DNA of 64,000 bases from positions 143,111 to 207,110 of the forward strand of contig JAHBBC010000043.1 of the NCBI GenBank assembly GCA_019915015.1, in the 5' to 3' direction. A program made the translations under genes and the position numbers. The notes beneath the pieces are model-generated. The model worked only from the letters and a program-made list of their open reading frames with translations, ran no database searches and had not been told where the DNA came from. Shown here in pieces: positions 45,199 to 57,700 of this stretch; position 1 is the first letter of the stretch, and each line of letters opens with the position of its first letter. Origin of the DNA: Auriscalpium vulgare. Lineage: Eukaryota; Basidiomycota; Agaricomycetes; Russulales; Auriscalpiaceae.

Positions 45199-46740
45199 AT
45201 GCAAACACATATCTCGACACCTGTCGCATACGTCGCACAACGTTACAGAGCTCCGGTCAAATCGTGGTCGACCATTCCGCCGGAGATTATCACCATGATT
45301 TTACGCGTCCTCGACCTCGACGATGACCCGACCAATACGCAACTGGTGCGGGCCACCCACGTTTGTAGACAATGGCGCGCCGCTGCCTTGGGTTGCCCAG
45401 GCCTGTGGAGGATCGTGCCTCTCACCGCAGGAGCGGCTGGCCATCTGCGAGCGGCTACCTTCGTAGCGCGCGCGGCGCTGCTACCCCTGGACTTCCAGTA
45501 TTGTTGGACCGCTATTCATCTGCATCGTGCCTGGCTCGAGCTCATTGCGTACACTTTCCATCGACTACGATACATTCAAGTCACTTGCACCATCGCAGAG
45601 GACGATATCCCCATCCTCCGCGACATCCTCGACTCGCCGGCGCCGTTGCTCGAAGTTTTTCACCTGGGTCTAGGTCAGGCGGTCGCACTTGGTGGTCCGC
45701 TGTCTGACGTTGGCCTTGTGCAAGCGCCTCGCATCCGTGACGTCGTTATGTCTGGGCAAAGTCTGCTCCCCATATTACCATGGAGTGCCCGTTGGCATCC
45801 GAACCAGTTGACATCTCTCCACCTCAAAGTCGAGACGGACGTATACGGACCAAACTGGCAGCCTCAGACCCACAACATCGACGTGGTTCTTGACTGCCTG
45901 AAGACTCTGCAAGGCACGCTCGAGGATCTCGTTTTCGCCAACATCCGCCTGGATGTTCCAACACAACATTTGTGCCGGGACGTGGCCCTTCCGAGGCTGA
46001 CTGAGTTGGTTATGGAAGGCGCCCTTGACGATATTCTCTATCTGCTCTTTCACCTCGATATGAATGAAGGCACGTTCATCGACTTGCAACCTGAGATTCA
46101 GCGCGGCGACAACATCCAGGAGCTCTTCCCACTTTTATGCAGAAAGCTCCAGCCCATCACACTTCTTCGCTGCGAGTTCTCCCGGGACCATTATGGGCTG
46201 GAAGCGTACATGTCCACCAGTGGCGATGCACTGGTCCAAGTCCATCTTGTCGGCGACATCCACTCCATTCCGTTCACCCAGGCGATGGAGAGGATGTGCG
46301 ACATCCTTCCAGACCGAACACTGCCTCTATTGGAGGTGAACCATATACCCAGCTGTTGTGTGCAGTGGACCGCCGAACAGTGGTTGGATGTCCTGTCGGA
46401 TTCACAGGGATTAACGTCGATCCAGTTGGACAACGGGGGTGCGGCACCCCTTTGCAAGGCACTGGGGTTGTGGCGCCCAGTCGGTTCGAATAGTCCGGAC
46501 TGGGATACGTTTCAAGACTTGCCAAAGGGATGGTCACCGTCTGACGTCGATTTCTTCCTCTCCGACCTGACCCACCTGACGCTTCTGGATATTCAAGGCC
46601 TGCCGGAATGGTTCCTGGAGTGTTTGCAGGCTCGTGCCGATGCCGGGCATCCGCTCAGGTCCTTACACGCCACCATGCACAGAGAAAGGGACGCTATCGA
46701 GTGGCAAAATGGCTGCGGCACGTTGTGGACGATGTGGTGA
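45199..46740 (+). CDS. F-box-like protein
   Basis: A single open frame of 513 residues. The F-box-like motif is at about residues 23-70 (WSTIPPEIITMILRVL ... ATHVCRQWRAAALGCPGLWR), typical of agaricomycete F-box proteins. The remainder is leucine-rich-repeat-like with no second recognised domain. It would act as a substrate receptor for an SCF ubiquitin ligase. Its sequence is not close to the F-box protein at 4991-6913, although both follow a SET paralogue. No intron is needed; the start is the first Met of the frame and directly precedes conserved sequence. Confidence 0.8.
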   Translation: MQTHISTPVAYVAQRYRAPVKSWSTIPPEIITMILRVLDLDDDPTNTQLVRATHVCRQWRAAALGCPGLWRIVPLTAGAAGHLRAATFVARAALLPLDFQYCWTAIHLHRAWLELIAYTFHRLRYIQVTCTIAEDDIPILRDILDSPAPLLEVFHLGLGQAVALGGPLSDVGLVQAPRIRDVVMSGQSLLPILPWSARWHPNQLTSLHLKVETDVYGPNWQPQTHNIDVVLDCLKTLQGTLEDLVFANIRLDVPTQHLCRDVALPRLTELVMEGALDDILYLLFHLDMNEGTFIDLQPEIQRGDNIQELFPLLCRKLQPITLLRCEFSRDHYGLEAYMSTSGDALVQVHLVGDIHSIPFTQAMERMCDILPDRTLPLLEVNHIPSCCVQWTAEQWLDVLSDSQGLTSIQLDNGGAAPLCKALGLWRPVGSNSPDWDTFQDLPKGWSPSDVDFFLSDLTHLTLLDIQGLPEWFLECLQARADAGHPLRSLHATMHRERDAIEWQNGCGTLWTMW

Positions 46741-47120
46741 TCGGATGGAGTAGGCGAGTATAATTGCCAGTGTGACAAGGACCTCTAGTGTTTTATTTTA
46801 TAGACTTGACTGGAAGTATTGATCTCGTGTTAGGATGTTCCAGAATGCTTCAGCAAGCTTGTGTGTGACCAGTCGGCCTATGCTAGCAATGGGACGAGTA
46901 CATTTCGACGTGTTCGATGGAAGCAACGTCAACTCAGAACGGGAAGCCCGAAGGAATATTAGGGGTGGTATACAAGGCGAGCGTGGTATGTATTTAACGA
47001 AAGCAGGGAACAATGACAACAGGACTGAAACAGGATATGCGAACGAATTGTATGTCACGTCGGGGCCATGAGTACAGCGGCCTCGACACAAAAGTGAGCG
47101 GGCAAGCCCGAGAGGAACAT
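46741..47120. other. Convergent 3' flanks
   Basis: This is 380 bp between the ends of the F-box and kinase genes. No gene is seen. Confidence 0.4.
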
Positions 47121-49078
47121 TCAGAATATCGTCGCCATCGCGCCGCTCTCGTCCGCCTCGCCCATCGCGCCGAGCGCCTTCACGCCGGGGCCATTCTTCC
47201 CGAAAGTGAACCCGACCCACACGCCGCGCGCGAACGGCTCCTCCTTCTCGCGCACGCGCTCGACGTTGCGCTGTTTCTCGCGTACCTCGGCGTACTTGGC
47301 CATGTCCTCCGGCGACGAGAAGTCGTCGTAGTACCCCGTGTCGACCTCCGAGTCGAGCGCAGGCACGAACGGCGCGGGCACGGAGCGCAGCTCGTCCCAC
47401 GCGACGCCCTTGAAGAACGGGTGCGCGGAGATTTGGTCGAGCGTTGAATATCGCACCGAGGCGTGTGCGATGAGCCTGCGACTCAGTCAGGAATGTCCTT
47501 CGCGTGAGGTGCAAATTGAAGCGAGCTTACCGAGTGACTGCGTCCCACGCCGTGTCCGACAAATTGAAGATGAGGTCTTCCTCCTTGTCGTACTCAGGCC
47601 GGCGCAGCACCTTCGTCCAGTTCTTCAGATTCGTCCATGTCTCCTCGGGCGTGCCGCCGGAGAACGGCGGGAAGCCCGCGAGGAATTCAAAGAGGATGCA
47701 CCCGAGCGACCAGTAGTCGACCGCGTACGTGTATGGCTTGCCGCGCAGCACCTCTGGCGCCATGTAGTCCGGAGAGCCGACGATCGAGTCTGCGTAGCGT
47801 GGCGAGGAGGCTCGGATCGACCGGTAGAGCGAGCGGCGCTCCATTGTCGATCGGTGTACCAGCGGCGTGTCTTTGACTTTGTCAAGCTATTTCGGTGTGT
47901 GAGTTGATGCGGCAGGGATATCATAAATAAACGCACTTTGACTTTGAGGGACTCGATGCGACGTGGGCTCAGCGCACCGGTCGCGAGGCCGAAGTCGGTG
48001 AGTTTGACATGCCCGGTCGAGTCCACGAGGAAGTTCTGAAAACAGTCATTCAACACGTTTCTGACACCAAATGAGAACGACATACCTCGGGCTTGAGATC
48101 GCGATGGAGGTAGCCGAGCTTATGCAGCTCACGCACGGCGGCAAACATCTCGCTGATGTAAAATCGCGCGTGTTCTTCTTTCAAAACGCCCGAGTTGTTG
48201 AGCAGCGTGCGGAAGTCGCCGCCGGGGACGTACTCCATCGCGAGGTAGACGTGCTGCGGGTCCTGGAAGGCGTAAAGCAAGCGCACGAGCCACGGCGTCT
48301 TCGTCGCAGTCAGGATGTCGCGTTCCACGAGGACGTGGCGGATCTACAATCGGGTCAGGACCATGCCAGGAGATCGAGGATGCATGGACAGCGCACCTCG
48401 TCCATCTTGAACAACGTGCGCTTGCGCATCTTCTTGAGCGCGCAGACCTCGCCCGTCTCCTGCTTGCGCGCGAGGTAAACTTCGCCGTAGCCGCCCTGCC
48501 CGACCTGCGCAATGATGTGAAACTGATCAACGCGCAGCTTTGTCCGCCGTCGCCGGAGGACGACGCGTTCGCGCCCGCAGTACGACTTGAACTCCTTGGT
48601 GAAGGCAGGCGTGCCAGGGGTGACCGAGCGGGCGGCGGTGTCGGCGTCGAAAGCGGTGCGCCGCTCCTTGCGCGCAGAGATGTAGCCCAGTAATTGGAAG
48701 TAGTAATCGTAGAAGTCTATTGCAATGCGTGGCATTAGCATGAGCCTCAGGACGTGAGATCAGGAGCCCCGGGGGAGATCGCAGGGCGGATAGTTGGAGG
48801 GCGGACTCACAGAGCTGGGCCACGGTGGATTTGCGGCGCACCTCGGGGCTGTCGAGCAGCTCGCGCTCCCAGAGCTGGAAGTTGGCCTTGAGCGTCGTTC
48901 CCGGGCGCGCGGTGTCCATGCGCACGTCCCCGAAGGTCATGCCCTTGGCGGTGTTCATGTGGACGTCGGGCAGCCCCATCGTGTAGCCCTTGGCGGTGTG
49001 CATGTGGATGTCGTCGCGCTCTTTGTGTTTTGCGGGCGTCCCTGCGGCGGCGGCGTGGTTTGCGCGGTTGCTGAGCAT
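47121..49078 (-). CDS. sid2: NDR-family kinase, Dbf2/Sid2 type
   Basis: Six exons (49078-48811, 48716-48397, 48343-48086, 48035-47937, 47886-47531, 47475-47121) encode 551 residues, with all introns GT-AG and 49-94 bp. The N-terminus carries repeated HMHTAKG/HMNTAKG/RMDTARP motifs, then the Mob-binding N-terminal regulatory region ([20 protein letters not shown]). The kinase domain has the glycine loop [24 protein letters not shown], and the activation segment [12 protein letters not shown] with the inserted basic linker typical of NDR kinases. The C-terminal hydrophobic motif is WVGFTFG. Dbf2/Sid2 with Mob1 is the final kinase of the mitotic exit / septation initiation network. It diverges from spc25. 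Confidence 0.93.
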
Positions 49079-49185
49079 CGCGGACGGCGGCGGGAGGAAG
49101 AAAGAAAGGAGCGGACGGCTCAGGGCGAACTGGACGGCTGGTTGACGGTTGGCTGGACGAGAGCGCCCGACAGCGCCCAATGCGG

Positions 49186-49201
49186 ACGCGTCCGTCACGT
49201 G
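49186..49201. promoter_or_regulatory. MCB and E-box motifs in the sid2-spc25 divergent promoter
   Basis: Within the 189 bp between the two start codons lie ACGCGT (49186-49191), the MluI cell-cycle box bound by MBF-type factors, and CACGTG (49196-49201). Shared cell-cycle control of the two mitotic genes is inferred. Confidence 0.5.
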
Positions 49202-49267
49202 GTGGTTCGTCCGAGCCTCGACCGCGCCGCGTCCGACGTCGACCACAGCCTCCTCCTCGCCGCCGCC

Positions 49268-50164
49268 ATGCCCGCCCACACCGTCCGCGTCCCACGCGTC
49301 AACCTCGCCGCCGTCCTCGAGGCACAGAACCCCACCATCGACCTCCGCGTCGGCGCGTTCGAAGCCTCGACGCGCAACTTCGCCAAGGCCATCGCAGACT
49401 GGACAAACCGCGGCAAGGCGGAGATCGCGCAGCGCAGGAACGCGTTCAATGCCGAGAAGAAGAAGATCCACGACAAGTCCGAGCACGTCCAGAGCGAGAC
49501 GAACAAGTGCAAGGTCCAGGAGATAGAGCTGATAGCCGGTGCGTGTGCTGTTCGCGAGGGCCGCGGGACACCAGGCTGAGGGATATGGCAGTGTTGGAGA
49601 AGGAGAGGGAGGAGGCGAAGGAGGCAGAGTCGTCGGTTGCGGCGCTCAAAAGGCAGCTTACGTCCACCCGGGAGGCCTGTGCGCTGCTCGACACAGAGAT
49701 CGAGCACTATCGCGCTATGGCAGGGAACCTGCGTCGAGGTGCGCGCTGGGTGCTTTCCTACCTCTCTATGAAGCTAATGCGTTGCATAGAACGAGAAGCA
49801 GAGCGCACTGTTCTCGATGCCCACGCATCCGACGTCGCTGTAGAGGTTACGGCCTGCGAGCACGCTACACAGTGCTTCATTGAGGGCGTCGGCCAGGACC
49901 AAATCCTCATCCGCTACCTGCACATCAGCAAGCGAGATTGGAGCCGTGAGGCGAGCTTTGTCCTCGACGTGTCGTCGCGAACGTATAAAGGTATGACTGG
50001 TATATCACCCGGGAGAGCTACGCTGACGACCTATTCCCCCAGTGATTACTGCCACTCCACAATTGCCCAACCTGCCCATATTGCTCGATAAATTGAACGA
50101 GAGTCGGGATGTGTATGCATTCATACGCGACGTACGGGCGGCCTATCGGGATTTGCTGTCGTAG
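49268..50164 (+). CDS. spc25: Kinetochore NDC80-complex subunit Spc25
   Basis: Four exons (49268-49538, 49592-49738, 49790-49990, 50043-50164) encode 246 residues. The N-terminal two thirds form a long coiled coil (KEREEAKEAESSVAALKRQL). The C-terminal Spc25 RWD domain reads SFVLDVSSRTYKVITATPQL then PNLPILLDKLNESRDVYAFI, the conserved core of the family. Spc25 pairs with Spc24 to anchor the NDC80 complex to the inner kinetochore. Intron 1 (49539-49591, 53 bp) is preferred over a 32 nt alternative because it has normal length and a branch-like CTGAG. Length fits other fungal Spc25 proteins. It shares a divergent promoter with sid2. Confidence 0.9.
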
Positions 50165-52987
50165 GCCCCCGAGTTGGATGTATGTGCGGACTTGTGTGTT
50201 TTGAATAGAGGTACTGACTTGCGGCCGACAGACTTCTGCTTGAAGGAGGGGGGAGGGGGTGAAGCAGATCGGCAGCGCCTCGCACTTTTCGCCGTGCTCC
50301 AGCCGACAAATCTGAGGATTTTATCGAAGGGCAGTGCCGTTCCCGCTACTGATTGTATGACATCCAGGCTATACGGGTGATGCACGCATGCAAAGACACG
50401 AGTCAGCGCCGATATGCGCGTACAGAGTCCGCGGTAGAAACCCCAAACAATCCTCTCGCTCGCCCCTCATCAATGAGCAACCCGAGCACAGGACGGCACG
50501 GGATGGCGGTGTGCAGCATGTAGAGCACACCTGGCACGATCCGAATCTCGGTTGACCAACCGTCGACAATATTGACTCATTTTTGTAAGAGAGGTGCTTC
50601 TGAGTCGCCGTGTCCTGTGCTCCGCCACCACCACAATACCCGATATCGCCTAAATCTAAATCTGGTGCGCATATTTCGTGTCGCCTGCCTTTCAGAGAAC
50701 AAGGGCGAGGAGGGACGATGGCTGTGAAACGGGCGGAGCGCGAGAGGGTGCGAGGCGGCGTCGTCGCCGCGGCTGCCGAGTATTTGGCCCTTATTCTGTT
50801 GCCGTGCGCTCGCCGCCCTGCTCAGTGCTCATCGTGATCATCAGCCGCGCGCCGCAACGAGAGGCGGGCGCACTTGTCGGGCTGTGTATCGACTGCCGAC
50901 ACGACCGTCGCTTCTCAGTCAAATTCTAGAAGATTGGAACTCCCGCGACGCAAATACGCAGTTAGGCCTTGACAGCAAGTGGGGCGCGTGAAACACGTCT
51001 TGAATGTGCAGAAAACATGGGACGCCCTCGTGTTCGGCGTGTTCGTTTTTTTGCTCCTCCCCAGGCGAGTACTACTACACAGTACAAGGGATTATTGTGT
51101 CATGAGCGCCTCTCACGTCGCATGTGCTTCACCTGGCACCTGGTCTCTCTTCTTGGCACCTGGTCTCTCTCCTCTAACAATTAGCTCGCTATCCTCGTGT
51201 CTTCTGGACTCCCCTGGTTACGAGCACGACGCAGCGATCCTTCTGCTGTGTTCTAGATAGCTTCTGCCGGCGCCACGGCGTTGCTGGCACGCGTCACAGC
51301 CGGATCCCCGGTGCCTCTTCCGAGTCTCCTGCAACTTGGTTCATGAGGAGACCAGTATGGAAGAAGAAAGTAGGAGATACTTGTGCTTGTTAGACATTCC
51401 AGAGTGAAATGCGCCCGGGATATCTGAACTGTCAGGAAAGCACTCTTACCCCGGCGCCCTCGCATCGGTAAACGGTATGTAGGGCCATGAGTTGGACATG
51501 AGGCACAACTTTGTGGCGACATGCTGTACATTTTGCTGTACAGAGGATCACATGTCAGAGTGTACCATATTTGCGGGCCCTTGATGTCGATCTGTTATAC
51601 GCGGGGACATGAGGGGAAGAAGGTGCTTATTGTGGAATTCCTCGCAGAGGCTCAACGACTCCGAATGGGCACCGTGGCGCAGGTGTGCAAATGACACTGA
51701 GGCGCCGGTGTTTGGTAAAACGTGGCAAGGGATGTTTGGGGAGGGCAGAGAGCATAAGTGAGTACTACAGTAGACTCCTCGCTCCATATAACGACTCTTT
51801 GCCTTCGGCCCGATAGATGCGAGAAGTTGTCATGAAAAGCAGTGCGTTTCCTAGGATACTTGTGATGATTGTATGACAGTCGGGCTGTAAAGCCGCGAGG
51901 AGTACGCGTTGACGATACCCAATATTGGGTTGCCGACAGGCGAGCAGATTCCGAGCGCGAGGGTCCAGCGCGAGGCAGCCGCCGCGGCCGGTTAATGCGT
52001 TCGGACGGGTCTTGCGCAGTTACTGCTGTGCTTTCCAGAGAAGAGCGTGCGCGAGGCCATGAGGCCCGAACGCGTCCCTGTGGACCGTCGGCGCGCGTCG
52101 CCTCCCTGCCCGCCCGCAGCGAGCGGCGGGAGCGCATGATGGGCTGTGTGTCGAGCAGTGCGGACCGTCAATTCTGAGACTCATGAGTTGGTCGAACCCG
52201 GGTTAGCTGCAAAGAGGGGAGCGGGGAGCTATTCGTCGTCGGCCTGTCCGTTTTCCCGCCGATGAACAGGCGAGACGGACGGTCACTGGCGGGCACTGGC
52301 GAACAAGGGACCCAATTCGTGGGAATGATGCACGTGGACTCGCCACACGTCACCGGGCCGCCGCGGCGGTGCTCACTGCTCTCTCTCTCTCTCTCCATCC
52401 TCGTGTCTTCTAAGGCCCATCTGCTGCGCTGGATATGACTTCGTAGTACACGTCTCCTGAACTTTCTGTTTCTAGGCTCTCCGGCCGGCGCGGCGGTGCT
52501 GGGACTAGTCATACCCAATTTTGGGCGTCGTCCTCCCCGTTTTCGTCCTGACTTCTGCAAAATATCCGTCGGGCGAGGATCGGGTTCTACGGCGAGAGGG
52601 GCAGAGATAGTCTAGAAGGATGATTCACGGTATGTCATCATTGCGCGCGAGGGTAGTTGAAACGTCTGGACAGGAAGGACAGTGCCCGACACTGCGGTAG
52701 CCGCCGCTAGCGGGCCCGAATCATCGGCATTCGTTGCGCGAGCGGCGGGTGGCTAGATGCTGTAGCAAATTTATGCACAGCACGTCGGTGGCTTCAGTGG
52801 TGGACGCGTCGAATGTTAGGTTCATTCACACTGCGCGTCGGCCACCGACATGCGGTAGGTCCCATTGACCGTTCGTTCTGCCCCTTAAGATTCGTCGCTG
52901 GGGGGCTCAGAATGTACTACCTTCGACTCGCCCGGTCACTAGCTATCCAGCAAGACCGCTTTCCCCCACCCATTGACGATCCCAGAG
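50165..52987. other. Long intergenic region, no gene seen
   Basis: Nearly 2.8 kb with no supported gene. It contains a duplicated GGCACCTGGTCTCTCT unit near 51,134-51,176 and a short (CT)n tract near 52,381-52,396. Open frames up to about 160 codons have no motifs. Confidence 0.45.
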
Positions 52988-53334
52988 ATGCCCCGTCACA
53001 CGTCTTCGCCGACACACTCCTCCCGCGGCTCTTCAGTTTCTTCCCGCGATTCTAGGTCAACACTTGCTTCCCTCGGCTCCTGGTCATCATCCTCTTCCAG
53101 AGAGGACCCAGAATCCGTACAGCGATATGTGCAAGGCTCTCAACGACCCCGCTCGTCGCAGCAAAGCTCCTTGCGCGCTATGTCCCCACCGTCGTCGTGC
53201 GTCCGTTATGCTTGTTTCGCTGTTTCTTGTTTCTCAACCATCTTTGCAGGTATGGGAAGATGGCTCGCGATATTCCTCGTCGCGATTCAACTGCTCCCCG
53301 TCGATACTATGCAGATCCACCAAGTCTTAAGTGA
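52988..53334 (+). CDS. Small Ser/Arg-rich hypothetical protein
   Basis: Proposed exons 52988-53196 and 53250-53334 are joined by a 53 bp GT-AG intron with a pyrimidine-rich 3' end, giving 97 residues. The first exon is very Ser-rich (MPRHTSSPTHSSRGSSVSS). Splicing yields a basic tail (YGKMARDIPRRDSTAPRR then YYADPPSLK). No family is recognised. The intron length and coherent reading after splicing support it. Low-complexity composition and lack of homology keep it tentative. Further exons are possible on either side. Confidence 0.4.
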
Positions 53335-54735
53335 GTGACTGTTCCCTGACACAGCACTTTAAACATACTGATAACATATATTTAGACTGCATCTTTGGCA
53401 ATGACCGTCGGAATGGGTGTACGGGCTTGCCCGCCATGCCGATACACCCCGAAGCTGTGCGCACAATCGCCCAACAACCAATCCCCTTTGAAGACTTGGC
53501 CTGTACTTGAACTGTTTCTGAGTTCGACTCCTCTCCGACGACAGCCTCAATCGCCCACGGCGTGAACAAACTACTTTCAAGCCTCATAATTCTTGTACTT
53601 TATCTAATAATTCTTGTAACCTACCTTTATATTTTATTTGCTCATTATTAAACGCAGTGTTGTCGGCGTTGGAATCTGAGTGTGCGTGATGCATGATGAG
53701 TGGCCCTCAGGAAAACGGGACGTCGCGGGAAGTTTGATGGTCTAGCGAACCGCTCTTGTCGATCCACCCCAGTGTCTGCGCTCCTGCCTGTCTGACTATG
53801 TTTCTGTTGAGATCTTTGGGAAGTGACTCGGGCTGGCGTCATTGTAAGGGCTGTACATGAGAGGCGCAAGACGCGACGGAGGTCCAAGAGCATTGTCCAG
53901 TAGTAAGCAGTTTTCAATGTAAACCCTACGATGTTCAAGCTCGAGCTCGAGCTCGACGACGACGACAATGATGACTATAGCCGATCGCAACAGCGACAAT
54001 TTGACTGCGAGACGGTGGCGGCGGCGGCCCGGGCCTTGCACTGGCGACCAGCGGCGACCAAAGTGGGCATGAGGTCCGGGCGGGAGGGCTGGAGACGGCG
54101 GCGAGGACAGCGGGCTTGACTTGAAAAGAGGGAGTGCATGCTATCAGGCGGGAACTGAGGGAGTGAAGGCGAGAGGCAGTCAGCGGCAGCGCGGGGGGCC
54201 ATCTGGCGCTGCGTCTCTTGCGTGCACAACCACGACCCGGGCGGCTTCTACCGAATCGCCCGACCACTTAGGCTGGATACGCTGCCACTGCTGCTAGCCT
54301 ACAACTGAGTTCGTGCAGAATGCGCATCTCGCCGGTGTTGGCGTGGGCCAATCTCAAGTAGCTTCATTGTTATAGGCCATCTTCAGCGCGCGGCGCTTCA
54401 GGTAAACTTCTTTGCCGACCTTGCGCGGAAGATGCAGTCGTTCCGTACGCTGCAGGTACTAGCTCGTCGCGACTGTCCGATGCCGGCGAACTCTGCCTAG
54501 TACACAGACGATGAGCGCGCTGCTCCGGAAATGAGAAGGCAGGACTCAGTCGTCAGCTTACATATAACGATGAAAGTAGGCAGAAGTAGGCGCCCTATGT
54601 GATTGGTTGCGCGCCACCCGCGTATTTCGCGCACCAGTGAGGCGCCACCCATCCTCTCTCTCTCAACCCAACCACGACATCGACGACCACAATCATCCTG
54701 CTGTGCATTCTACCACTTCCCAGCCCTTAACGGAC
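53335..54735. other. Intergenic upstream of NLR-C, no gene seen
   Basis: No supported coding sequence. An alternating GAGCTC stretch lies at about 53,938-53,953. Confidence 0.4.
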
Positions 54736-57700
54736 ATGTCAATTCGGCCAAGTGTCATGCGTCAGGTTACTTCCAACGAAAACACCGAAGAGATTCGCAG
54801 TAAGCCATCGGCGCCCCTCCTGGCACGGATTCCATCGTCGCTGAGCTCGGTCTCCACTAGGTCGCAGCCGTGTTACCCAGATATCCGGGCAGTCTACCAT
54901 TCAGACAGCGTATATCCATGCACCTGCTGCGCTCGCCACGACTGCCTCTGTCCTCAAGGAAATCGGCGAGATGGGCACCAAGCTGCCGATGCTTAAGGGC
55001 CCTGCAGGCATTATGCTCCGGATACTCGAAATCTATGATGTAAGCCGTATATAATAGCCCCACTCGAGAGTGTCATGTTACTGATAAGTGCGCTAGCAAG
55101 TGCTCATGTACCGCGAGCAGCGGGACGAGGTCCAGGAGACATTTAACCGGGTTGGGTGGCTGATGTTGGATACAGCCAAATACTGCCAGCTGAACGGATT
55201 CAGTACGATGGCGGAGCTCCCAGCGGACCTCGAGAGGACCACGGCGTCCATTGTCAAGTGCGTGCCCTCACGTGTGTGGCGAAGTGATTTTGATGAAGCT
55301 TCGACTCGCAGGGTCTTAGAAGAGGTAAACAGGACACTCAGTCAATATCAAGGTCAGACGAAGCTGCGACAAACAATCACGCGGGCCAACATCTCCAGCA
55401 ACTTGGTGTCGTGCGACCGCAAGATACGGGCTATCCTCCAAACATCTAATGTGAGTGATGAACGCTATATCTAGTCAGCACCTTCCAATTAATGCATGAA
55501 TCACAGTTCTCATTGACTTTCGCCGTCCTATCCAAAACTGTTGGTGACAGCAATGTAAGCATGATAACCGAAGTTCACTGTTCTGCAAGCTTACATTAGG
55601 GATGCAGACATCAAGGAAATTATCCCTGTATGTCGTTTGGCAATTTGATGTTGGCATTGAGGAACTAATGTGTCACTTCTCAGAGGTATTGATGCCATTC
55701 CATCAGAACCACAAGTTTTCCATGGCAGGGATGCAGAACTATCTGCAGTGGTTGGTGACATTATGTCAGGTTCCCCGCCCGCTCGGGTGGCAATACTTGG
55801 CCCAGGTGGTATTGGTAAAACAACACTGGCTCTAGCAGCTCTCCATCACCCTCAGGTCAGGAAACGGTTCAAAGATGCCACTGTCTTCATTCACTGTGAC
55901 ACATGCTCTTCCTTGCCTACTCTCCTGGCTGCAACTGCTCAGACACTGAATCTTGGATTGGATAATACCATTGCACTGCAACAGGCAATTGTTGCACAGT
56001 TGGCAAATTTGAAGCATTGCATAATTTGTTTTGATAATTTTGAAACACCATGGGAGGGAGACAGGGAGGCTGTGGAAATCTTTGTTGGCTTACTCTCAGC
56101 TCTACCTTCTGTGACTCTTGTGGTAACAATGAGAGGAGCTGAGGAACCAGAATATATCGCCTGGACTGTAGCATCAGTTCTAGAGTCTTTGGATGCTGAA
56201 GCAGCACAAATATTTTCAAACAAATCAGTGGTTGCTGGGATGACTGGTCAGCCAAGCTTGTAGATGTTGTGGATTGCCTTCCTTTGGCAGTGACACTATT
56301 GGCCAATCTGGCTCAAACAACTTGCACTGAAGAATTATGGGCTCAATGGGAACTCAACAGGGTTGCTTCTATAGAAAGAGTCAAGGGACATAGACTTACT
56401 AGCCTTGAAGTTTCTATATATATGTCTATCAATAGTGTTAGAATACAAGAAAATCCCTCCACAGTTCAACTCTTGAGTATTTTGTGTCTATTACCCAGAG
56501 GGCTAAATGTCAAAAGACTCCCAGAACTTGCCAACTATCTTGCTATGCCTAACATTGAGCAGCATATTCAAACATTGAAGCAGTGCAGTCTAATTTACTA
56601 CTCTTCTGACAACTTCGTCTATATGCATGCTTTGATTCGCCATTACTGTCAGAAATATCACCCTATTTGTAATGCAGATACAAATGCACTCAAGGAGTAT
56701 TATATAGAACTTAGTCTAAGAGACAACAGAGGAAAACCTGACTTGCACAGTGAACAAATGATAGAAAGTGGGAATATCTGTGAAGTTCTTTCACTTGTTT
56801 TGCAAGATGATGTTTCACCTGTTGAGCATAAAGTAGTTCAAGCATCAATTACATTTTCAAAACTATTGGGGAAGCAGGGAATTTACTCTGGTACATTGCT
56901 TCAATTGTTAGAAAAAAGAAGAGAGACTCTTTTGCCTGATATGCAGATCCGGCTTCTAGTAGCCTGGGGCAATTGTTTAAGAGTCATTGATGACTTTGAG
57001 GGATGCATGGAAAGATACTCACTAGCTTTGTCTCTTGCTCTAAAATGGAGGAATAACAAGACAGAGGGAGAGATATATACATATATTGGGAAATATATTA
57101 TTTGAGACAACAAAAAATTCAAGCCAAGAAAACTTATCTGAAGGCATTGAAGTTGCTTATGGCAGCAAATGACTCAAAGCTGCAAGTGAATGCATTAACT
57201 GCCCTTACTCAGATATGCTGTGATGATGAAGACTGGTACCAAGCAAAACAGTACATATTTAGGTCACTCAAATTGCAAGAGCAGCTAGAGGATTCAGTTC
57301 TTACTCAAGCACATTGTTGGCAATGTCTTGGCTTAGTTATGCAAGGGCAAGGGAATTTTGTTGATGCCAAAGTAAGCTATATGAAAGCAATGAGATTGTA
57401 CAGGAAGATAACAACATCCTTGGTGAGGCATTTGCAACATTTGGCATTGGTGATATCTGGTTCCATCAAGATGAATTTTCAATGGCCAAAGAATACTATG
57501 AGCAAGCTGTATTACTTGCAGAGAAGACAGGATATGATAGTACTATTGCATCTATTCTGACAAATTTGGCACATTGCTTTTATATTGAACAGGACTACAA
57601 AAAAGCCTCTGAGTATTATAGGAGATGTGTCAGCCTTCATACAGGCAAAAGATTTCCCCGGGGACTTAGGAAAATTTTAGTGAATATGAGTGAGGTATAT

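Noticed and set aside
49543..49574. Alternative 32 nt intron in spc25
   Set aside because: It also keeps the frame but is too short for this genome; the 53 nt intron at 49539-49591 fits length and branch site.
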